Source of the DNA: Turritopsis dohrnii
Lineage: Eukaryota; Cnidaria; Hydrozoa; Anthoathecata; Oceaniidae
Assembly: GCA_027922465.2 (NCBI GenBank)
Contig: BQMF02000376.1
Span: forward strand, 1-64,000
DNA length: 64,000 nucleotides
Direction of reading: 5' to 3'
Part shown: positions 1-11,944 of the stretch, one piece after another
Layout of the letters: each line of letters starts with the position of its first letter
Numbering within the stretch: the stretch's first letter is position 1
Notes under the pieces: generated by a model
The model's database searches: none
What the model was told of the DNA's origin: nothing
Seen by the model: the letters and a program-made list of their open reading frames with translations, nothing else
Translations under genes and position numbers: made by a program

Positions 1-493
1 CGCGATTGAAGAAATGAGTATCATGGTTTTTAATCATGACGGTCTGGGTTCGTAAAGAAAATCGCCATTGTTTTTAATTCACATTTCGACACTTTTACGA
101 CCTTCGCGTTTGGCTTTTATTTACATTGGGGTGTGGATTCCATGAACAGTTACAGCGATTTTAATCTTTTTGTTGTTTACCTGTACGCACAATTTATTTT
201 TACTACTGCATATATCGTATCGTGAAATATTTATTATGAACATTTTGATGTGTTTCAGATCTTCTGATTAAAAAGTTTTTCTGTTCATAACTCCAGTGAT
301 GAACTAAATATGCTTTAGCCAGAATACCTAGAGATTTTTAATTAAAAGAGTGAAGAGTGTTTTTTTCTGTATTGACGTTAGATATTTTTAATCATGGCGA
401 ACCATTGCATTGCATCTTCAATTTATACAATTTATGTAAAAAGTGAAAAAAGTGGACGCACAGCGCGTATTTTTTATTTTTTTTTTTTTTTGA

Positions 494-541
494 TGAATTA
501 AAACCCGTGTTCTACACGCTGTTCTACACGGGATACTAGCT
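494..541 (+). repeat. Hairpin plus CTAG end, Helitron-3'-like (family B)
   Basis: An inverted repeat (CCCGTGTTCTACACG facing CTACACGGG) is followed a few bases later by CTAG. That arrangement, a hairpin a few bases before CTRR, is typical of Helitron 3' ends. The base after CTAG is C rather than the usual T, so the flank may be decayed. Related ends lie at 621-657 and, on the minus strand, at 45337-45375. No matching 5' end was found. Confidence 0.4.
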
Positions 542-620
542 ACATTCTAAACATTCTACATTCCAAACAATTGAGGAACTTTATCATACTAAACCTTTCT
601 CTCTGTTCAGCTCACATCGA

Positions 621-657
621 TTAAAACCTGTAAAAAATTTTTACACGGGTTATTAGT
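621..657 (+). repeat. Second hairpin end of the same family, TTAG-terminated
   Basis: The sequence reads ATTAAAACC, then a palindrome CTGTAAAAAATTTTTACACGG, then GTTATTAG. It matches the minus-strand end at 45337-45375 (ATTAAAATCC, palindrome, GGTTACTAG), so these belong to one dispersed family. The final tetramer is TTAG instead of CTAG. Confidence 0.35.
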
Positions 658-2326
658 TAATTCTAATTGTTAAAATTCTAGATGTTCATTGGTTGAAAAT
701 TAAAATTATACTAATATTCATTGCGTAATTTTCATAATTTTTTCTAGTTGCGCATATTTCAATATTTCATAAAGCTTTCGTTCACCGAACATGCCGAACT
801 ATAGACGAGTACATTAATTATGAAGAATATTTCATCTGTAACATAGAAATACGAAAAGAGATGGAATAACATCAAACTTTAGCTCACCTTAGCTCTATTC
901 AAATTTCTATTCAATTTTCAAACAATGAGAATCCATGCGTGTTGCCTCGCCTCATTCTCTTTTATGCAATGTTTATTATTTTTTAACTACTCGGTAAAAT
1001 TTGAAGTAAAAACCGAAAATTTTAAATCAAAAACGAGTATACTTAACAAGTTCATTCGTAAAAACAAACATTCTATCCTTATTATGGCTTCTAAAAGCTA
1101 ACTTTTTCAGAAAATCGGAACTGAATTCGTTTTTTCGTTTTTATGTTATAATGAAAAACATATTTTCGATTTTTCATTTAACATACTCGGACGCTTGTTT
1201 CATTATCTTACGAACTAAAAGCGTTTTCAAGTTGTTTTCACTAGTACGACCTCCTAAGGAATATAGAATGTTGTAGTGTAAGTATCGGGACCGAAACTAA
1301 TTGGCGTCCTCTTAATTATGGTCATAAACATTGTTTACACTTTCTTAATTGTCGGCGAATAATTATCACGCCGAAAAAATAAATCTACCAATCAAAATCT
1401 CTGATATTGAACAATAGCGCACGTGCACAGCTGTATTATTTTAAGTTTGTAAAAACAATCTCCTATTGTGCAAAGGTTGAGTAAGAAGAAAGATCATACT
1501 TTGATCATTCATACTTTTAAGGAAACCTTCCAGAAAAAAGAAGTTGAAGTATTTTTCTTCAATTTTAGGCAGTCAGAATATACATTTTATACATAAATAT
1601 ATTTTTAATGCCATTTATATATGTCAAGGCAACTGTTTTAAGAATCTTTTGATATTTACGACAAAGCAGTGAAGTGGTGATATTATTCAATGCAGTAATG
1701 ATCTCTGTTTCATCAGAAAGCTGGCAGCTTGTCCGGAGAACATTGTTCATAGTAAAAAAAATTTATAACAACTTGTAAAATTGTTCATGTTCGTTCAAAC
1801 AGAAATATCATAAGGAATTTCCACTTCAAAACATACATGTTCATTACGAGAATCAAGTGTACTTTCGTCAATGTTATTTAGTCTTCATTTGTATCAACAT
1901 CAATCTCAAAATCTTTAACATGATTTTACCAGAGATAGGTAAAAATTTCTGATTTTGCATATTTGATTAGCTGATCACGAGAAAGCAATGAATACGAATA
2001 TTATTCTCGTCAAATCATAAAACGCAAACTTATTTTTCGTTTTGCTATCATCTGAATAATTCTAATAATTTTGATAATTATGCAGAATTGATAAAAAGAC
2101 ATTACCTGAAGTCCCACAATTTGAAAAATTAACAATAGATCTCAAGATCTGAATTACGACTTTTATTATGGGGAACAATAGACTTCCATATATAGCGCGA
2201 AATTTTAAATTTTTAAAATTCAACTTTGTATACGGCCACCAGTAATTACAACACGGATGGTACAAAGGAAATTTCATCGATGTTATTCTATCTCTTTTCG
2301 TATTTCTATGATCTGTAAGCACCGAA

Positions 2327-2428
2327 TTTATTTCATAACATCTCCGTCGATCTAAAATTTGGTTTCCAGGTCCCCAAGTGCTCCGTATATCCCATCGCGG
2401 AAACCAATTCGCCAATTCTCTAGTTTCT
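2327..2428 (-). repeat. Left inverted terminal repeat of DIRS element
   Basis: Read on the minus strand this matches 6130-6221 at roughly 80-85% by eye. Shared words include AGAGAATTGGCGAATTGG, GGAAACCAAA and TAGATCGACGGAGAT. Inverted (split) terminal repeats are the hallmark of DIRS-1-like elements, as opposed to LTR retrotransposons. Confidence 0.8.
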
Positions 2429-2502
2429 TTAGCGCTCAGCAGGATAGCATCACAGGGAACTGCTACATCCAATTTATAATCTTTGAATATTTTTTCAATC
2501 AT

Positions 2503-3340
2503 GTCAGCTCCACCTGCAGACATTCAAATAAGTGCAGGCGGTGAGGGGTCAGTAAACTCAAAGCATGAGCCCCCATCACCAAGGAGCGAGGAGAAAAATC
2601 ACCACCACCTGAAAGGAAACGAAAAAGAAAGAAGTCGAAACGACGACATTCTCCATCCTCATCTTCTTCGAGCAGTTCTGAATCCAGCAGTTGTGATTAA
2701 GAACAAGAAGAGCACCCAAGTAAAGGATTTAGAATCATCACAGAGGAAGATAAATACAAGTGGTGTCTTCTCGTGACATGTGCAATTATGTAAACAAACA
2801 CATGAACTGTTATATTCCGGAGAAAGACTTGAAGGATAATATCATGGGGGAAAATCCCATGCCAGATAATTTAAACTAACCGAAAATTCTTGATGATTTT
2901 GTCAAAATATTAGTTAACGAAAAATCCAAGAAGCATGATGAAATCTTGAAACGTATGCAACTTAAAATCTTGCAAATTATGGGGCCACTAGGAAAACTGT
3001 GGTCCCAACTGAATCAAGTTAAAGAATCTCCATATTTAAGTCAAGAAATTAACATTGATCAACTTGTAACAAATGCGGACTAGGCTGTAGTCCTTATTGG
3101 TCAAGCTATTAATTCGATCAATTACAACCGAAGGTTTACAATTTTAAATGATATTGTCAAAGAAACACGTGATGTTAAAAAACTTCTTAAAGAGGAAAAA
3201 GAAGAATAAGAACAAGAAAATGAAAAAGGACTTTTTGGCAAAAAATTCCGGAAACACTTAGAAGACATTGTCAAAACACGAAAGAAGTCAAGAGAAATCT
3301 TCCAACAATATTCGTTGTTCAGACCGAAAACGACCCTTTC
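2503..3340 (+). pseudogene. DIRS Gag-like coding region (broken)
   Basis: The reading frame opens near 2503 with a charged, Ser- and His-rich stretch. After a frame change near 2770 it continues through a region with the character of DIRS Gag: a GPLGKLWSQL motif, then LIGQAINSINYNRR, then a Lys/Glu-rich stretch ending in LFGKKFRKH. In-frame stops occur near 2878, 3081 and 3208. The terminal part runs into the reverse-transcriptase frame. DIRS Gag is thought to be the structural RNA-binding protein of the particle. The assignment rests on its position before RT and on resemblance to the family as I know it. Confidence 0.6.
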
Positions 3341-4590
3341 GCAAGGGCGTTCCACCGGGAAACGCCCAAAATAATGGTGGAAGACGATTGTTTCGAGTCA
3401 CCGGTAATCGAGACCAAAACAACTTACAACAACAGCAACAAAGATATGGCTATGGAGAAGGTAGAAATAGACCAAATTCATTTCAAACAGGGGTAAGAGA
3501 AAGTTTAAAATCAAACATGACAACTTTCTCTCAAAATCTCCCAGAATTGATTCCTCTGGACACATTGGAGCATGTTCATCCTCTCATAAAGAGGCTATTT
3601 CCTGGAGAAATTCCAAAAAATCCATTGGCAGGAAGGTTAAGATACTTTCTACCTGCTTGGCTGAAATTGACACAAGATTCAAGCATAATTTCACTGGTAA
3701 AAGGTTTCAATCTTCCTTTTACAAAACAACCAACACAGAATACAATCCCAAGAGCTCCAATTTTGGCAGAAGAACAAAAACAACTTGTCCAGAGGGAAAT
3801 TCAGGAGATGTTGGGGAAAGGGGCCATAACACAAGCCTTTTCCAAATCCAATCAATTTTTGAGCAACATCTTCCTTGTACCCAAAAAGGATGGGGGCTAT
3901 CGGCCAGTTATAAATCTAAAACGATTGAACGAGTTTCTCCCATACGAGCATTTCAAAATGGAAAATTTATTTACATTTGCACCATGTCTTGCAAGAAAAC
4001 AATTTCATGTGCAAACTGGATCTCAAGGATGCTTACTTTTGCATTCCTCTGCACAGGAATTCAAGAAAATATGTGAGGTTTTATTTTTGTGGAAGCCTCT
4101 ACGAGTTTCTTTGCCTCTGTTTTGGCCTGGATCCTGCTCCAAGAATATTTACAAAACTTTTGAAGGTACCCATTGCATTACTGCGGAGGATAAACATCAG
4201 GGTTATAATCTACTTAGACGATATGTCCTTATGCGCCAGACCTTAGCAGGGCTGCAAATGAGCAGAGACACAGTGATTTTCCTTCTGCAACACCTAGACT
4301 TCGTAATAAATATGAAGAAGTCCGTGTTCGAACCTTGTCAGGAGTTGGAGATTTTGGGTTTAAATGTAAACTCAAAGACTATGACTTTATCTTTAACAAC
4401 AGAGAAACTTCAAAAACAGTAAAGCAGTGCTGGGATTTATACGTAAACCCACAAATAACACTCTTGGATCTTACAAAACTGATAGGTCGTCTGTGTTCCA
4501 CCATCCAGGCAGTTTTACCAGCGAGACTACAATATCGATACCTTCAGGAACAACAAATTTCAGCCCTGAAAAATTCTCAAGGGTAGCACC
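3268..4590 (+). pseudogene. DIRS reverse transcriptase (frameshifted)
   Basis: The longest open stretch (3268-4422) starts in a Gln/Arg-rich linker and enters the RT domain at VPKKDGGYRPVINLKRLN, the fingers motif. After a +1/-1 shift near 3990 the palm continues as LDLKDAYFCIPL in another frame. It carries the catalytic box as YLDDM at about 4216-4230. The frame then returns for the thumb region (LEILGLNVN). Both catalytic Asp positions are visible but never in one frame, so this copy is dead. The protein would copy element RNA into DNA. Its order before RNase H and a tyrosine recombinase fits DIRS. Confidence 0.8.
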
Positions 4591-4601
4591 AAAAAATTTA
4601 T

Positions 4602-5050
4602 TTGAACGAAAAATCTCAGGAGGAACTCCTCTGGTGGGTAGTAAATCTAGAAATCTGCAATGGAAGAAGGATAATACCTCAATCTTCAGAAATGTTGATT
4701 CAAACGGATGCCTCGAAAGCAGGATGGGGAGCTTATTGCAGCAAACACGGTATTCATGGAAATTTGCAACAGATATTTCCACCCAAGCATAGACCTCTTT
4801 GCGTCACGACTAAGTCATCAAATAGAGAGGTACTACTCATGGAAACCAGACCCGTTCAGTCTAGCAACAGATGCGATGCAACAAGACTGGACCACGGAAA
4901 AAGCTTATGCATTTCCACTATTTTGCATGATAAGTGCAATTCTAGGGAAAATAAGAAGGGAGAGGATTTCAAACATGAACATTATCACCCCAGCCTGGCA
5001 AACCCAGCCTTGGTACAGCCAGCTTCTTCAAATGGCAATAAGATAGCAAA
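4602..5050 (+). pseudogene. DIRS RNase H domain (frameshifted)
   Basis: The frame opening at 4602 reaches LIQTDASKAGWGAY, with the first RNase H Asp in the TDAS motif. A shift near 4780 moves the rest to a second frame, where DLFASRLSHQ and YYSWKPDP are typical of the C-terminal half of DIRS and Ty3-type RNase H. The domain links the reverse transcriptase upstream to the recombinase downstream, as in other DIRS Pol polyproteins. Confidence 0.7.
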
Positions 5051-5084
5051 TAATGTTGCCAACTTTTCCAGGGCTACTTCTCAA

Positions 5085-6116
5085 CCATCTGAAGCAAGTA
5101 CACCCATTAGTACAAAACCAGACATTAAGACTAGTGGCATGGCCAGTTTCAGGCTTAGATTACAAAGCCAAGGACTTTCTGAATCAGCAGCCTCACTTGT
5201 CCTCCATTCAAGGAGAGAAGGCTCTTTGGCTAATTACGAATCGTCCTGGAGAAAGTGGTCTAGCTGGTGTGGTGAGAGACAAATTGATCCAGTTCGATGC
5301 CCAGTCTCTCAAGTAATGAATTTCTTAGCAGACATGTTTCAAAGGGGATTTCAGTACCGCACTTTAAACTGTTACCGTTCAGCCATATCTGCATACCATG
5401 AATATATAAAGGGCAAACCAGTAGGAGAAAACCATTTAGTGTGTGCATTACTTTCAGGAACCTTCAATCAAAGACCACCAAAACCAAAATATAATTTTAT
5501 TTGGAGTGTAAACAAGGTTTTAGATTATATCACTAAACTGGGTAAGATAGATGCATTGTCTGACAAATTTTTAACCCTAAAATTGACCATGTTATTAGCA
5601 TTGACATCGGCCTCAAGAGTATGCTCAATTTACACTCTTGATATTCGTTACATGGCAAGAGGCGAGGACTTTTATGCCTTTGATTTCTCAAAACTGAATA
5701 AAGCGTGGCGGAAAGAAAAGGCACCCCCAAAATTGACATTTTATGGGTACTCCACAGACAGGAATTTATGTGTAGTCTCTGTTTTAGATGAATACCTAAA
5801 AAGAACTGAATGTTGGAGGAGCAATGAAAAGACCCAACTCTTATTGAGCTATGTCAACCCTCACAAAGAGGTAGTATCGAGTACTGTTTCAGGCTAGCTC
5901 AAGTCCTTGTTATGTTTAGTTGGAATAGATACTTCTAAGTTTCAGGGCCATTCTACCCGGGCAGCTTCTACCTCAATGGCTAGTTTAAAAGGGCTTTCAG
6001 TTCAAGATATTTTAAGTTGAGGTTCCTGGTCCAATTCATCGACTTGGCAAACATTTTATAATAAATCCATAGTTACTGGGGACCAAAAATTTCAAGCAGA
6101 GTTCTTTAAAAAATAA
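5085..6116 (+). pseudogene. DIRS tyrosine recombinase with one TGA
   Basis: This is a site-specific recombinase of the lambda-integrase type. An N-terminal helical DNA-binding part (SRREGSLANYESSWRKW, then FLADMFQRG and a NCYRSAISAYH segment) leads into a catalytic part with LALTSASRVCSI, which holds the first catalytic Arg. A frame change occurs near 5897. The next frame shows the HSTR motif (HxxR) near 5947 and a Tyr in TFYNK near 6055. A TGA lies between them at 6018-6020, where Trp or another residue is expected. All main catalytic residues are visible. The region has one frameshift and one stop, which is light damage compared with the upstream RT. Confidence 0.8.
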
Positions 6117-6129
6117 TAACGCTTTGAAC

Positions 6130-6221
6130 AGAGAATTGGCGAATTGGCTCCGCAATGGATATACGAAGCGCTAGGGGACTGGAAACCAAATGTTAGATCG
6201 ACGGAGATTTTATGAAATAAA
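6130..6221 (+). repeat. Right inverted terminal repeat of DIRS element
   Basis: Inverted match to 2327-2428. It starts about 13 bases after the recombinase stop codon. Confidence 0.8.
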
Positions 6222-6224
6222 ATT

Positions 6225-6300
6225 CCTCAATTACGAAAGGCCGCTTGCGTCCGCATTGTAATTGAAATTTTATGAATAAAATTGTAGTACGATCTAACAT
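6225..6300 (+). repeat. Left arm of a second inverted repeat beyond the DIRS terminal repeat
   Basis: This stretch (CAATTACGAAAGGCCGCTTG through TTTATGAATAAAATTGTAG) returns in reverse at about 6663-6745. The two arms flank about 360 bp. The pair could be the DIRS internal complementary region or part of another DIRS copy. Confidence 0.6.
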
Positions 6301-6609
6301 TGCCCACCCTCCCACGCCATAAAATCTAATATTATGATAATGATTATCAGCACGATACCTTACATTTCCCACCTAATTTACGTTGTTTTCATTTCTTTGT
6401 TCTCTCTACCCGATAATTTCAATTGGAAGACCAAACGGTTTTCCAATCGGTACTGTCTTTTGTTATATCCTCGTTCGGAAAAGGGGAGGAGAGTGTTGGT
6501 GTAGAGATAATGGGGTTGTGTTATCACTCTTTCGAAATGTTTTAATGAAAATTCTTGGAATATTTTTACAAATATGGTAAAGGAAATGGTCACCGTGTGT
6601 TGATAAGTA

Positions 6610-6745
6610 GTTTGGCGAATTGTCTTCACTCAGATATATGGAGCACTAGGGGACTGGAAACCAAACGTTAGATCGTACTACAATTTTATTCATAAAATTT
6701 CAATTACAATGCGGCCGCAAGCGGCCTTTCGTAATTGAAGAATTT
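6610..6745 (-). repeat. Additional DIRS terminal-repeat copy plus inverted arm
   Basis: 6610-6670 repeats the terminal-repeat words (TGGCGAATTG, then GGAGCACTAGGGGACTGGAA) in the same direction as 6130-6221. 6663-6745 is the inverse of 6225-6300. This suggests a partly overlapping second DIRS end. Confidence 0.6.
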
Positions 6746-8040
6746 TAGGTCTAACTTTTCTCAAAATATCTCGTTTTAAAACGAATGTTGAATAATCTTA
6801 ATCAAATAAAGTGGTAAATAAAAGCATACCTTACGTGTTATTAGCCAGACTTGCATCAGACTTCAGTACTTTTTTTGAAAAATTAATTTTAATGAGAGTT
6901 ACTTATCTTTACGAGAAAATTTACAAGTATATGACTTATTGTTTATTTCTTTTTCTAAAATGATAATCTTTTTTACAAACATTAAGAAAAATGAAGAGTA
7001 TATGTGTGAGAACAAGAATCGTCTGTAAAATATCGAAATCTCTCAGGAGATATTTATGAAAGACAAATCAAAGACAACTTAAATTGTCGGTAACACTCGT
7101 TATATCTTAATCTTTCTAAAATTTAATTATTCTCAAAAAAAAAGAGTCTGGATCTGGGGACACGGATGGCGTTGAATAGAAGCGCGAAACAAAAAGAGTA
7201 ACAATAAGCTGTCAATCAAGTTCAAACAAGTTGTTTATCTTTCTTTTTTACATATCTCTGTATATACTTATCCGCAGTCATGTGCAAAACATTTAATTTA
7301 GAGAGCGATAGTTTTTTACTAAGTTTATGGTCAAAATCTTCTAAATGATAGTCTCTGACCTATTTGCTCAAAAAATAACAGAAAACCTTTTTTGGCGTTT
7401 CCTATGTAATTTTTATCATAGATTAAGTTTCTGGAGTCAAAAATTTAAATTTAGAAGCACTTTTTCCAAAAAACGCATTTTTGTGTTCTACTCAACACTT
7501 GTTAAATAAATAGTTCTGTTCAAAACATGTGATCTTTTGCGAAGATTCAATAAACGTTGTTGATCTTTATTCGTATTTTCCTTTCCATCATGCGTCATTC
7601 GCTAATTTCTATTCAGATATTATGTAAACACGTTTGATCTTCGAAAGAACTTAAGTCGTTGATATCTCGACAATGTTTTTTTCGCTGTTATCCTGACTTT
7701 GCCGACCTCCAAGTCCCCTACACATCAATCGATGTCGACAGAATGACGTTTATTCGAACCAATGGGATCTTAGGAAAAAAACCTTCCCTCACTTTTGTCT
7801 AATTTTTAGTAGCAGCAGAGAAATATATGAATAAGCGAGACAGACTAAAACCAAAATTAATGTGATAGATCGATAGAGAATTTATTAGCTTTCAGAAAAT
7901 GTATACTTATGGGGGAAAAATAAGATATTTCATAAAAACTGAACATGTGTTTTGAGGTTAGAGACTATCCTTAATCGTGGTCATACAGCGTCCATTTAGA
8001 TCACGCAAGACACATTCACGATTAATATAATAGCACGAGG
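6746..8040. other. Intergenic DNA, no supported feature
   Basis: AT-rich sequence with no open frame of interest and no repeat that I could match elsewhere in the window. Confidence 0.5.
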
Positions 8041-8313
8041 CGTGACGTCAGTTCTTTTTTATCATGGTGGAACCATTATATTGCATCCCCAATCTAACGC
8101 GACGTTTTAGGAGACATATCTCGTGAACCAATAGGGATAACTGACGTTTTTTCGGGTCGACGATTTAGGCAATGGGGTGACGAAAATGTTGACCTAAATA
8201 ATTGCTGCTGCTATGATGTCATCAAAATCTTTGATTGGCGATATCTTTCTAACAGTTCGATCTCATATGTTTTTTGATCAGATTTTTAAGCTATACAACA
8301 TTGGTACGCTTTT
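8041..8313 (+). mobile_element. Diverged Helitron-family fragment (family A)
   Basis: Shares a chain of words in the same order with the copies at 11945-12331, 26433-26945 (reverse) and 56197-56662: GTGACGTCAG, the GCGACGTTTAGG block, CCAATAGGGATAACTGACG, GGGGTGACGAAAA, ATGATGTCATCAAAATC and TTTTTGATCAG. Both ends are missing. Confidence 0.65.
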
Positions 8314-9502
8314 GAGTCGCGATTCTGTAATTAAAATTTTAGTCACGGGCTTCGCAAACGGGAGCGCAGGATTTGACTCATCACTTTCGAAGTTAAGCTC
8401 GGTAAAAATCTTTTAGACAAGATACTAGTAAGTGTATATTTACTAAAAAGGCTATCATACACAAATATTGGATAATATTGTGTTTGTCTTTCTGATAGCA
8501 TACATGCATTATTTCTTTAGGAGGAACCATCATGGTCTTGGAGTACGATTGTAGAACCAACATAACTAATGTAATGTCAACCATTGGAACTTCATTATCA
8601 AATCCACTCTATAAATCAAGAATAAGGAACGTGTTATTTTTTTATTACATTCTGTTACGAGTCTTATTAACTGGCATGACAGCATATAAAGGTCTATTAT
8701 TCCAATCAAGTTCTGATTATACGACAAACGCTTGTTGAATTTACGCAATTCCGTTATCAAAAGTTGAACATAAACAAACTACAAGTTACCCAACTCAACT
8801 CAAAACTGGATATTCAGAATAAACCACGGACTGATGACCTAGATACACTCTAACCATTCTCAATATGTTTTTATCGTTTGATTCTTGCTGAATAAAATAG
8901 AAAAAAGTATTTAACATTTGCAAGCCGATTTTATCTTTTAATTCATAAAAGCTGGCCGACGTTTATCATATTCTCGACTCAAAAATTAAGTTGTTTCACC
9001 TGCCTTTCATGACATACGTCATCGGAAAAATTGGAGAAACATTATGTCTATTTTAAAGTCAAATGCCAGTAGATACCTCATAACATGGGCAAACTTTATC
9101 TAAAACTTGGATGTATCCAATTATAGACAAACAGAATAGAATATGCAACTTTACCGGAATCAACGGGTAGTCAGAAAAAAGTGGAAAAGTACAGTATTCT
9201 TTTGTAGTTGAAAAAGCTACGCTGTAAAAAGATATATTAAAAATGGTGTTTTTCGTATTTCATCCGGACATTATTTCATATATTTTCACTTCTATTTTTT
9301 TTTTTACTTTACATTTCATCTTATCTTTATTTTTGGAACTGATAAGCACAAATTGACTAAGTTGCATAACGATCAAAAGGTCGATTAACAGCTAACCACA
9401 TTTAAAGCATCAACTGGAAAAAAGTCAAAGCTAAACTCTGAAGAAAAATTTTAATGGGATTGGAGGAATAAATCTTTCCATTTGCTTACCACAAACCTTT
9501 AA
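8314..9502. other. Intergenic DNA upstream of the first GPCR copy
   Basis: Nothing coding is supported. Two opposing short frames near 8400-8740 look like chance ORFs. Confidence 0.5.
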
Positions 9503-10688
9503 GAAGACCTACAAAACCACTATTATTCATTTTGTTAACGCTGTAAATCGTTCCTTTACATAACAAAATGAAGTATTTGGTTTTCAACCTAGCTTTCTCA
9601 TATATTCTGTTGGATAACACTACCAGAGGTTTTCGTTGCTGAATTTTTCAATGAAAAGCGATTTGTAAACAAGATGCAGGAATCACAAGTCTTCAATGCA
9701 ACAGTTGGAAACACAAGTGCAATGCTACCATTTGGTCAACAAACTGAAATCCCTCGATTTTTATTTTATATCATCATTATGTCAGCAGCATGGATTATCA
9801 TTTGTTACAGTATCATTTTTGCAGCTATTTTTAAGCGTTCCGCATCTCGACAGGGGCGATTCACGCTTGTGAAACTGTTGTTTGTCTTCGATATTGTTTA
9901 TGCTATAAGTGAGTTATTGAGTTTTACTGCTCTCAATTGTGCAGTTAAAAATACTTTCTGTTGGGACATTTTCAAAGCAATCCTTTATGTCATAAAAGTA
10001 AGTTTCATGAATTCGGTTACCATGACGGTTTTGCTGACAATCAACCAATTCGTAGCCGTTCAGTATTGCTTAGAATACGAACGTATCATATCTTGTAAAG
10101 TCATTAAGCCCATAATATTCACTACACTTTTACCGCCGCTGGTCATGCACGCTCGGATAATTGGTGTACGAACTCAAACAGTCGTTTTAGGATCAATGCT
10201 GGTCGTTGCTACAATTATTATATTGTTTTTACAACTATTCGTGATCTATAAAAGCAACAAAGCCATGTCTGAATTGTTAAGGAGCGTATCCCGTTTGCAT
10301 GGAACAAAAGCAGAGCAGTATTTTGAATTAAAACGAAGACAGAAATGGAACCGAGAAGTAGCAGTCGTGTCATCGTTTAAACTTACATTTTATGTATCAT
10401 TGATTGTTATATATTTCAAAGACATTGAATCAAGTATCCCCATAAACGTTTCAGATCTATTATCCATTATATGCATTTCAACGTTCTACATTTCTGTTAA
10501 TCCCATTGTGTTTGTATTCACAATTTCACAGTTAAGAACATTTGTAAAATCATTGCTGCCGTGTTTTACACGATCTGTTGGCAGTGTAGAAGATTTCTCA
10601 TAGAAAGCAAACACTTCAACTATGTGACAAGCCGCACGAATGGTGTGGGCATAATGTTAAATTCAGTTTGGTATGGTTGAACGATGTG
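9503..10688 (+). repeat. Segmental duplication, copy 1 (GPCR unit)
   Basis: Aligns almost base for base with 32279-33462, including about 170 bp upstream of the start codon and about 85 bp downstream of the stop. Identity breaks at both ends. The unit therefore moved as DNA, not as a processed transcript: there is no poly-A tail, and the flanking sequence was copied too. Confidence 0.9.
9674..10603 (+). CDS. Class A-like G-protein-coupled receptor, copy 1
   Basis: Predicted 309-residue seven-transmembrane receptor in one exon. Hydrophobic segments lie at about 28-53, 65-88, 97-127, 144-157, 168-192, 230-249 and 261-284. The short N-terminus has two N-glycosylation sequons (N8, N13). Cys96 sits where the TM3 disulphide Cys is expected, but I see no partner Cys in extracellular loop 2. 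At the end of TM3 the DRY position reads N124-Q125-F126. TM7 carries NPIVF (276-280) in place of NPxxY. The start is supported by AAACAAGATG and by conservation of the same start in the second copy at 32450. The protein resembles rhodopsin-family orphan receptors; the ligand cannot be deduced. The missing acidic residue of DRY could mean altered or constitutive coupling. Confidence 0.85.
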   Translation: MQESQVFNATVGNTSAMLPFGQQTEIPRFLFYIIIMSAAWIIICYSIIFAAIFKRSASRQGRFTLVKLLFVFDIVYAISELLSFTALNCAVKNTFCWDIFKAILYVIKVSFMNSVTMTVLLTINQFVAVQYCLEYERIISCKVIKPIIFTTLLPPLVMHARIIGVRTQTVVLGSMLVVATIIILFLQLFVIYKSNKAMSELLRSVSRLHGTKAEQYFELKRRQKWNREVAVVSSFKLTFYVSLIVIYFKDIESSIPINVSDLLSIICISTFYISVNPIVFVFTISQLRTFVKSLLPCFTRSVGSVEDFS

Positions 10689-11944
10689 ATCCTATTTAAC
10701 AGGTAACGAATGTGAACACCAAATAAAATAGAATCTGTCTTGGGCTTTTAAACATACTCAAAGTTGGAAAACATCCAAATTATTTCAAAATGCAAATAAA
10801 TAACTAAATATGCTGATATCAACTTTTGAACTCCGAAGGAATTCAAACTTCAAAAACATTCTATTTGGATTTTAGCTTCTGTTATTCATCTGATAAATCA
10901 TATTTTAATATTTAATCTTTTGCACTTGTACATTACAATTGGAAAGCAGTTATTTTGGGGGGTCCTTATCTATTTTGAAATCGAAAAGCTTTTTCGTTTG
11001 TACAGACGATCTTGCAGCTGATAAGCATATATTTTTCGTTTGTTATAATTGATAGTAAACAGGTGCGTCACAGCAATAATCAGCTTGACTCAGGATGATG
11101 CTCATAGTATAATTGGAAAAACATCTATTTTTTCTTGATCTTTCTAAAGCAAGTTTGAAAACTTTTTTCCATGTTTTATTTTTAGCTTAATACTCTTTAC
11201 GTTTGGCTAAGCGGAGACATACGAATAATTGATAAATATAGTTACGCCTAAGGGTCTTAAACACCTTTGCTTGTAAAACAAATTCCACAAAGTATATGGT
11301 TTATGTTTGAATATGTTTGAATATTATGAATATAATCGACCAATGTACGTTTGATGTATTTTTTTTTTTTTTTATTTTTTTATTTTTTTTTTTTTTTTGC
11401 TGTTAGAATCAAGATAGGGTGTAAAATTGCGTAACATTCTATTTTGGTGGTATTTTGGTATAGTTATTTTGATGAAAATATACAAGAATGCAAAAGGAGG
11501 TGTCTAATTTATGAGGGTAGCATAGTTACATTTCTACATTTATTAGAAATTTAGTATCTGGTGTAAAAATCTTAATTTTACTTAATCTTACTACCTAGTT
11601 TACTACTTAGTTTACTACTTAGTTTACTACTTAATTTCAATGTCTCTCTCCCATCAATTCCTTGTCAAAATTAAGGTGACGAAAAAATGAATCACAGAAT
11701 GGTCAACGTGCATCCATGCTAAAGAAATCATTTCCCAGTGACCAGCTGTCACCAAGATATTTTATCGTTCCTCCGTGATAAAAATAAACTGACGTCATGC
11801 CAATTGCTACTATATGTAAACACCGCCATACCGTCTAAAAACGAAGCCTAATACCGGCACCGGTTTTTTTATTGATTATTCCAAAAACTATTTATTAATG
11901 TACTTTTTTTGAGAATTAAAAACACCTTTTTACTACTCGGAGAA
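10689..11944. other. Intergenic DNA with T-tracts and a short tandem repeat
   Basis: Contains a T-rich low-complexity stretch at about 11359-11399 and a four-unit 12-bp repeat listed separately. No gene is seen. Confidence 0.5.
11586..11637 (+). repeat. 12-bp minisatellite, about four units
   Basis: The unit TTTACTACTTAG is repeated in tandem with small changes (first unit ACTACCTAG, last ACTACTTAA). Confidence 0.8.

Larger units (their letters stand above)
1..2310. other. Intergenic AT-rich DNA
   Basis: I see no convincing coding sequence. The short open frames have low-complexity composition and no recognisable motif. The only structured parts are two hairpin ends near 494-541 and 621-657, listed separately. 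A poly-T run lies near 478-491. Confidence 0.6.
2327..6745 (+). mobile_element. Degenerate DIRS-like tyrosine-recombinase retrotransposon
   Basis: In order along the plus strand: inverted terminal repeat, Gag-like region, reverse transcriptase, RNase H, tyrosine recombinase, and the opposite terminal repeat. After it come 6225-6300 and a copy of that stretch in reverse at 6655-6745, which resembles the internal complementary region of DIRS elements or a fragment of a second copy. There is no LTR and no DDE integrase. DIRS elements replicate through an RNA intermediate and are thought to integrate as a circle through the recombinase, so no target duplication is expected. Gag and Pol carry several stops and frameshifts, so the copy cannot make its proteins. 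Confidence 0.85.

Noticed and set aside
2062..2523. 153-codon minus-strand frame
   Set aside because: It runs across the DIRS left terminal repeat and its flank; the apparent protein is the terminal repeat read through.
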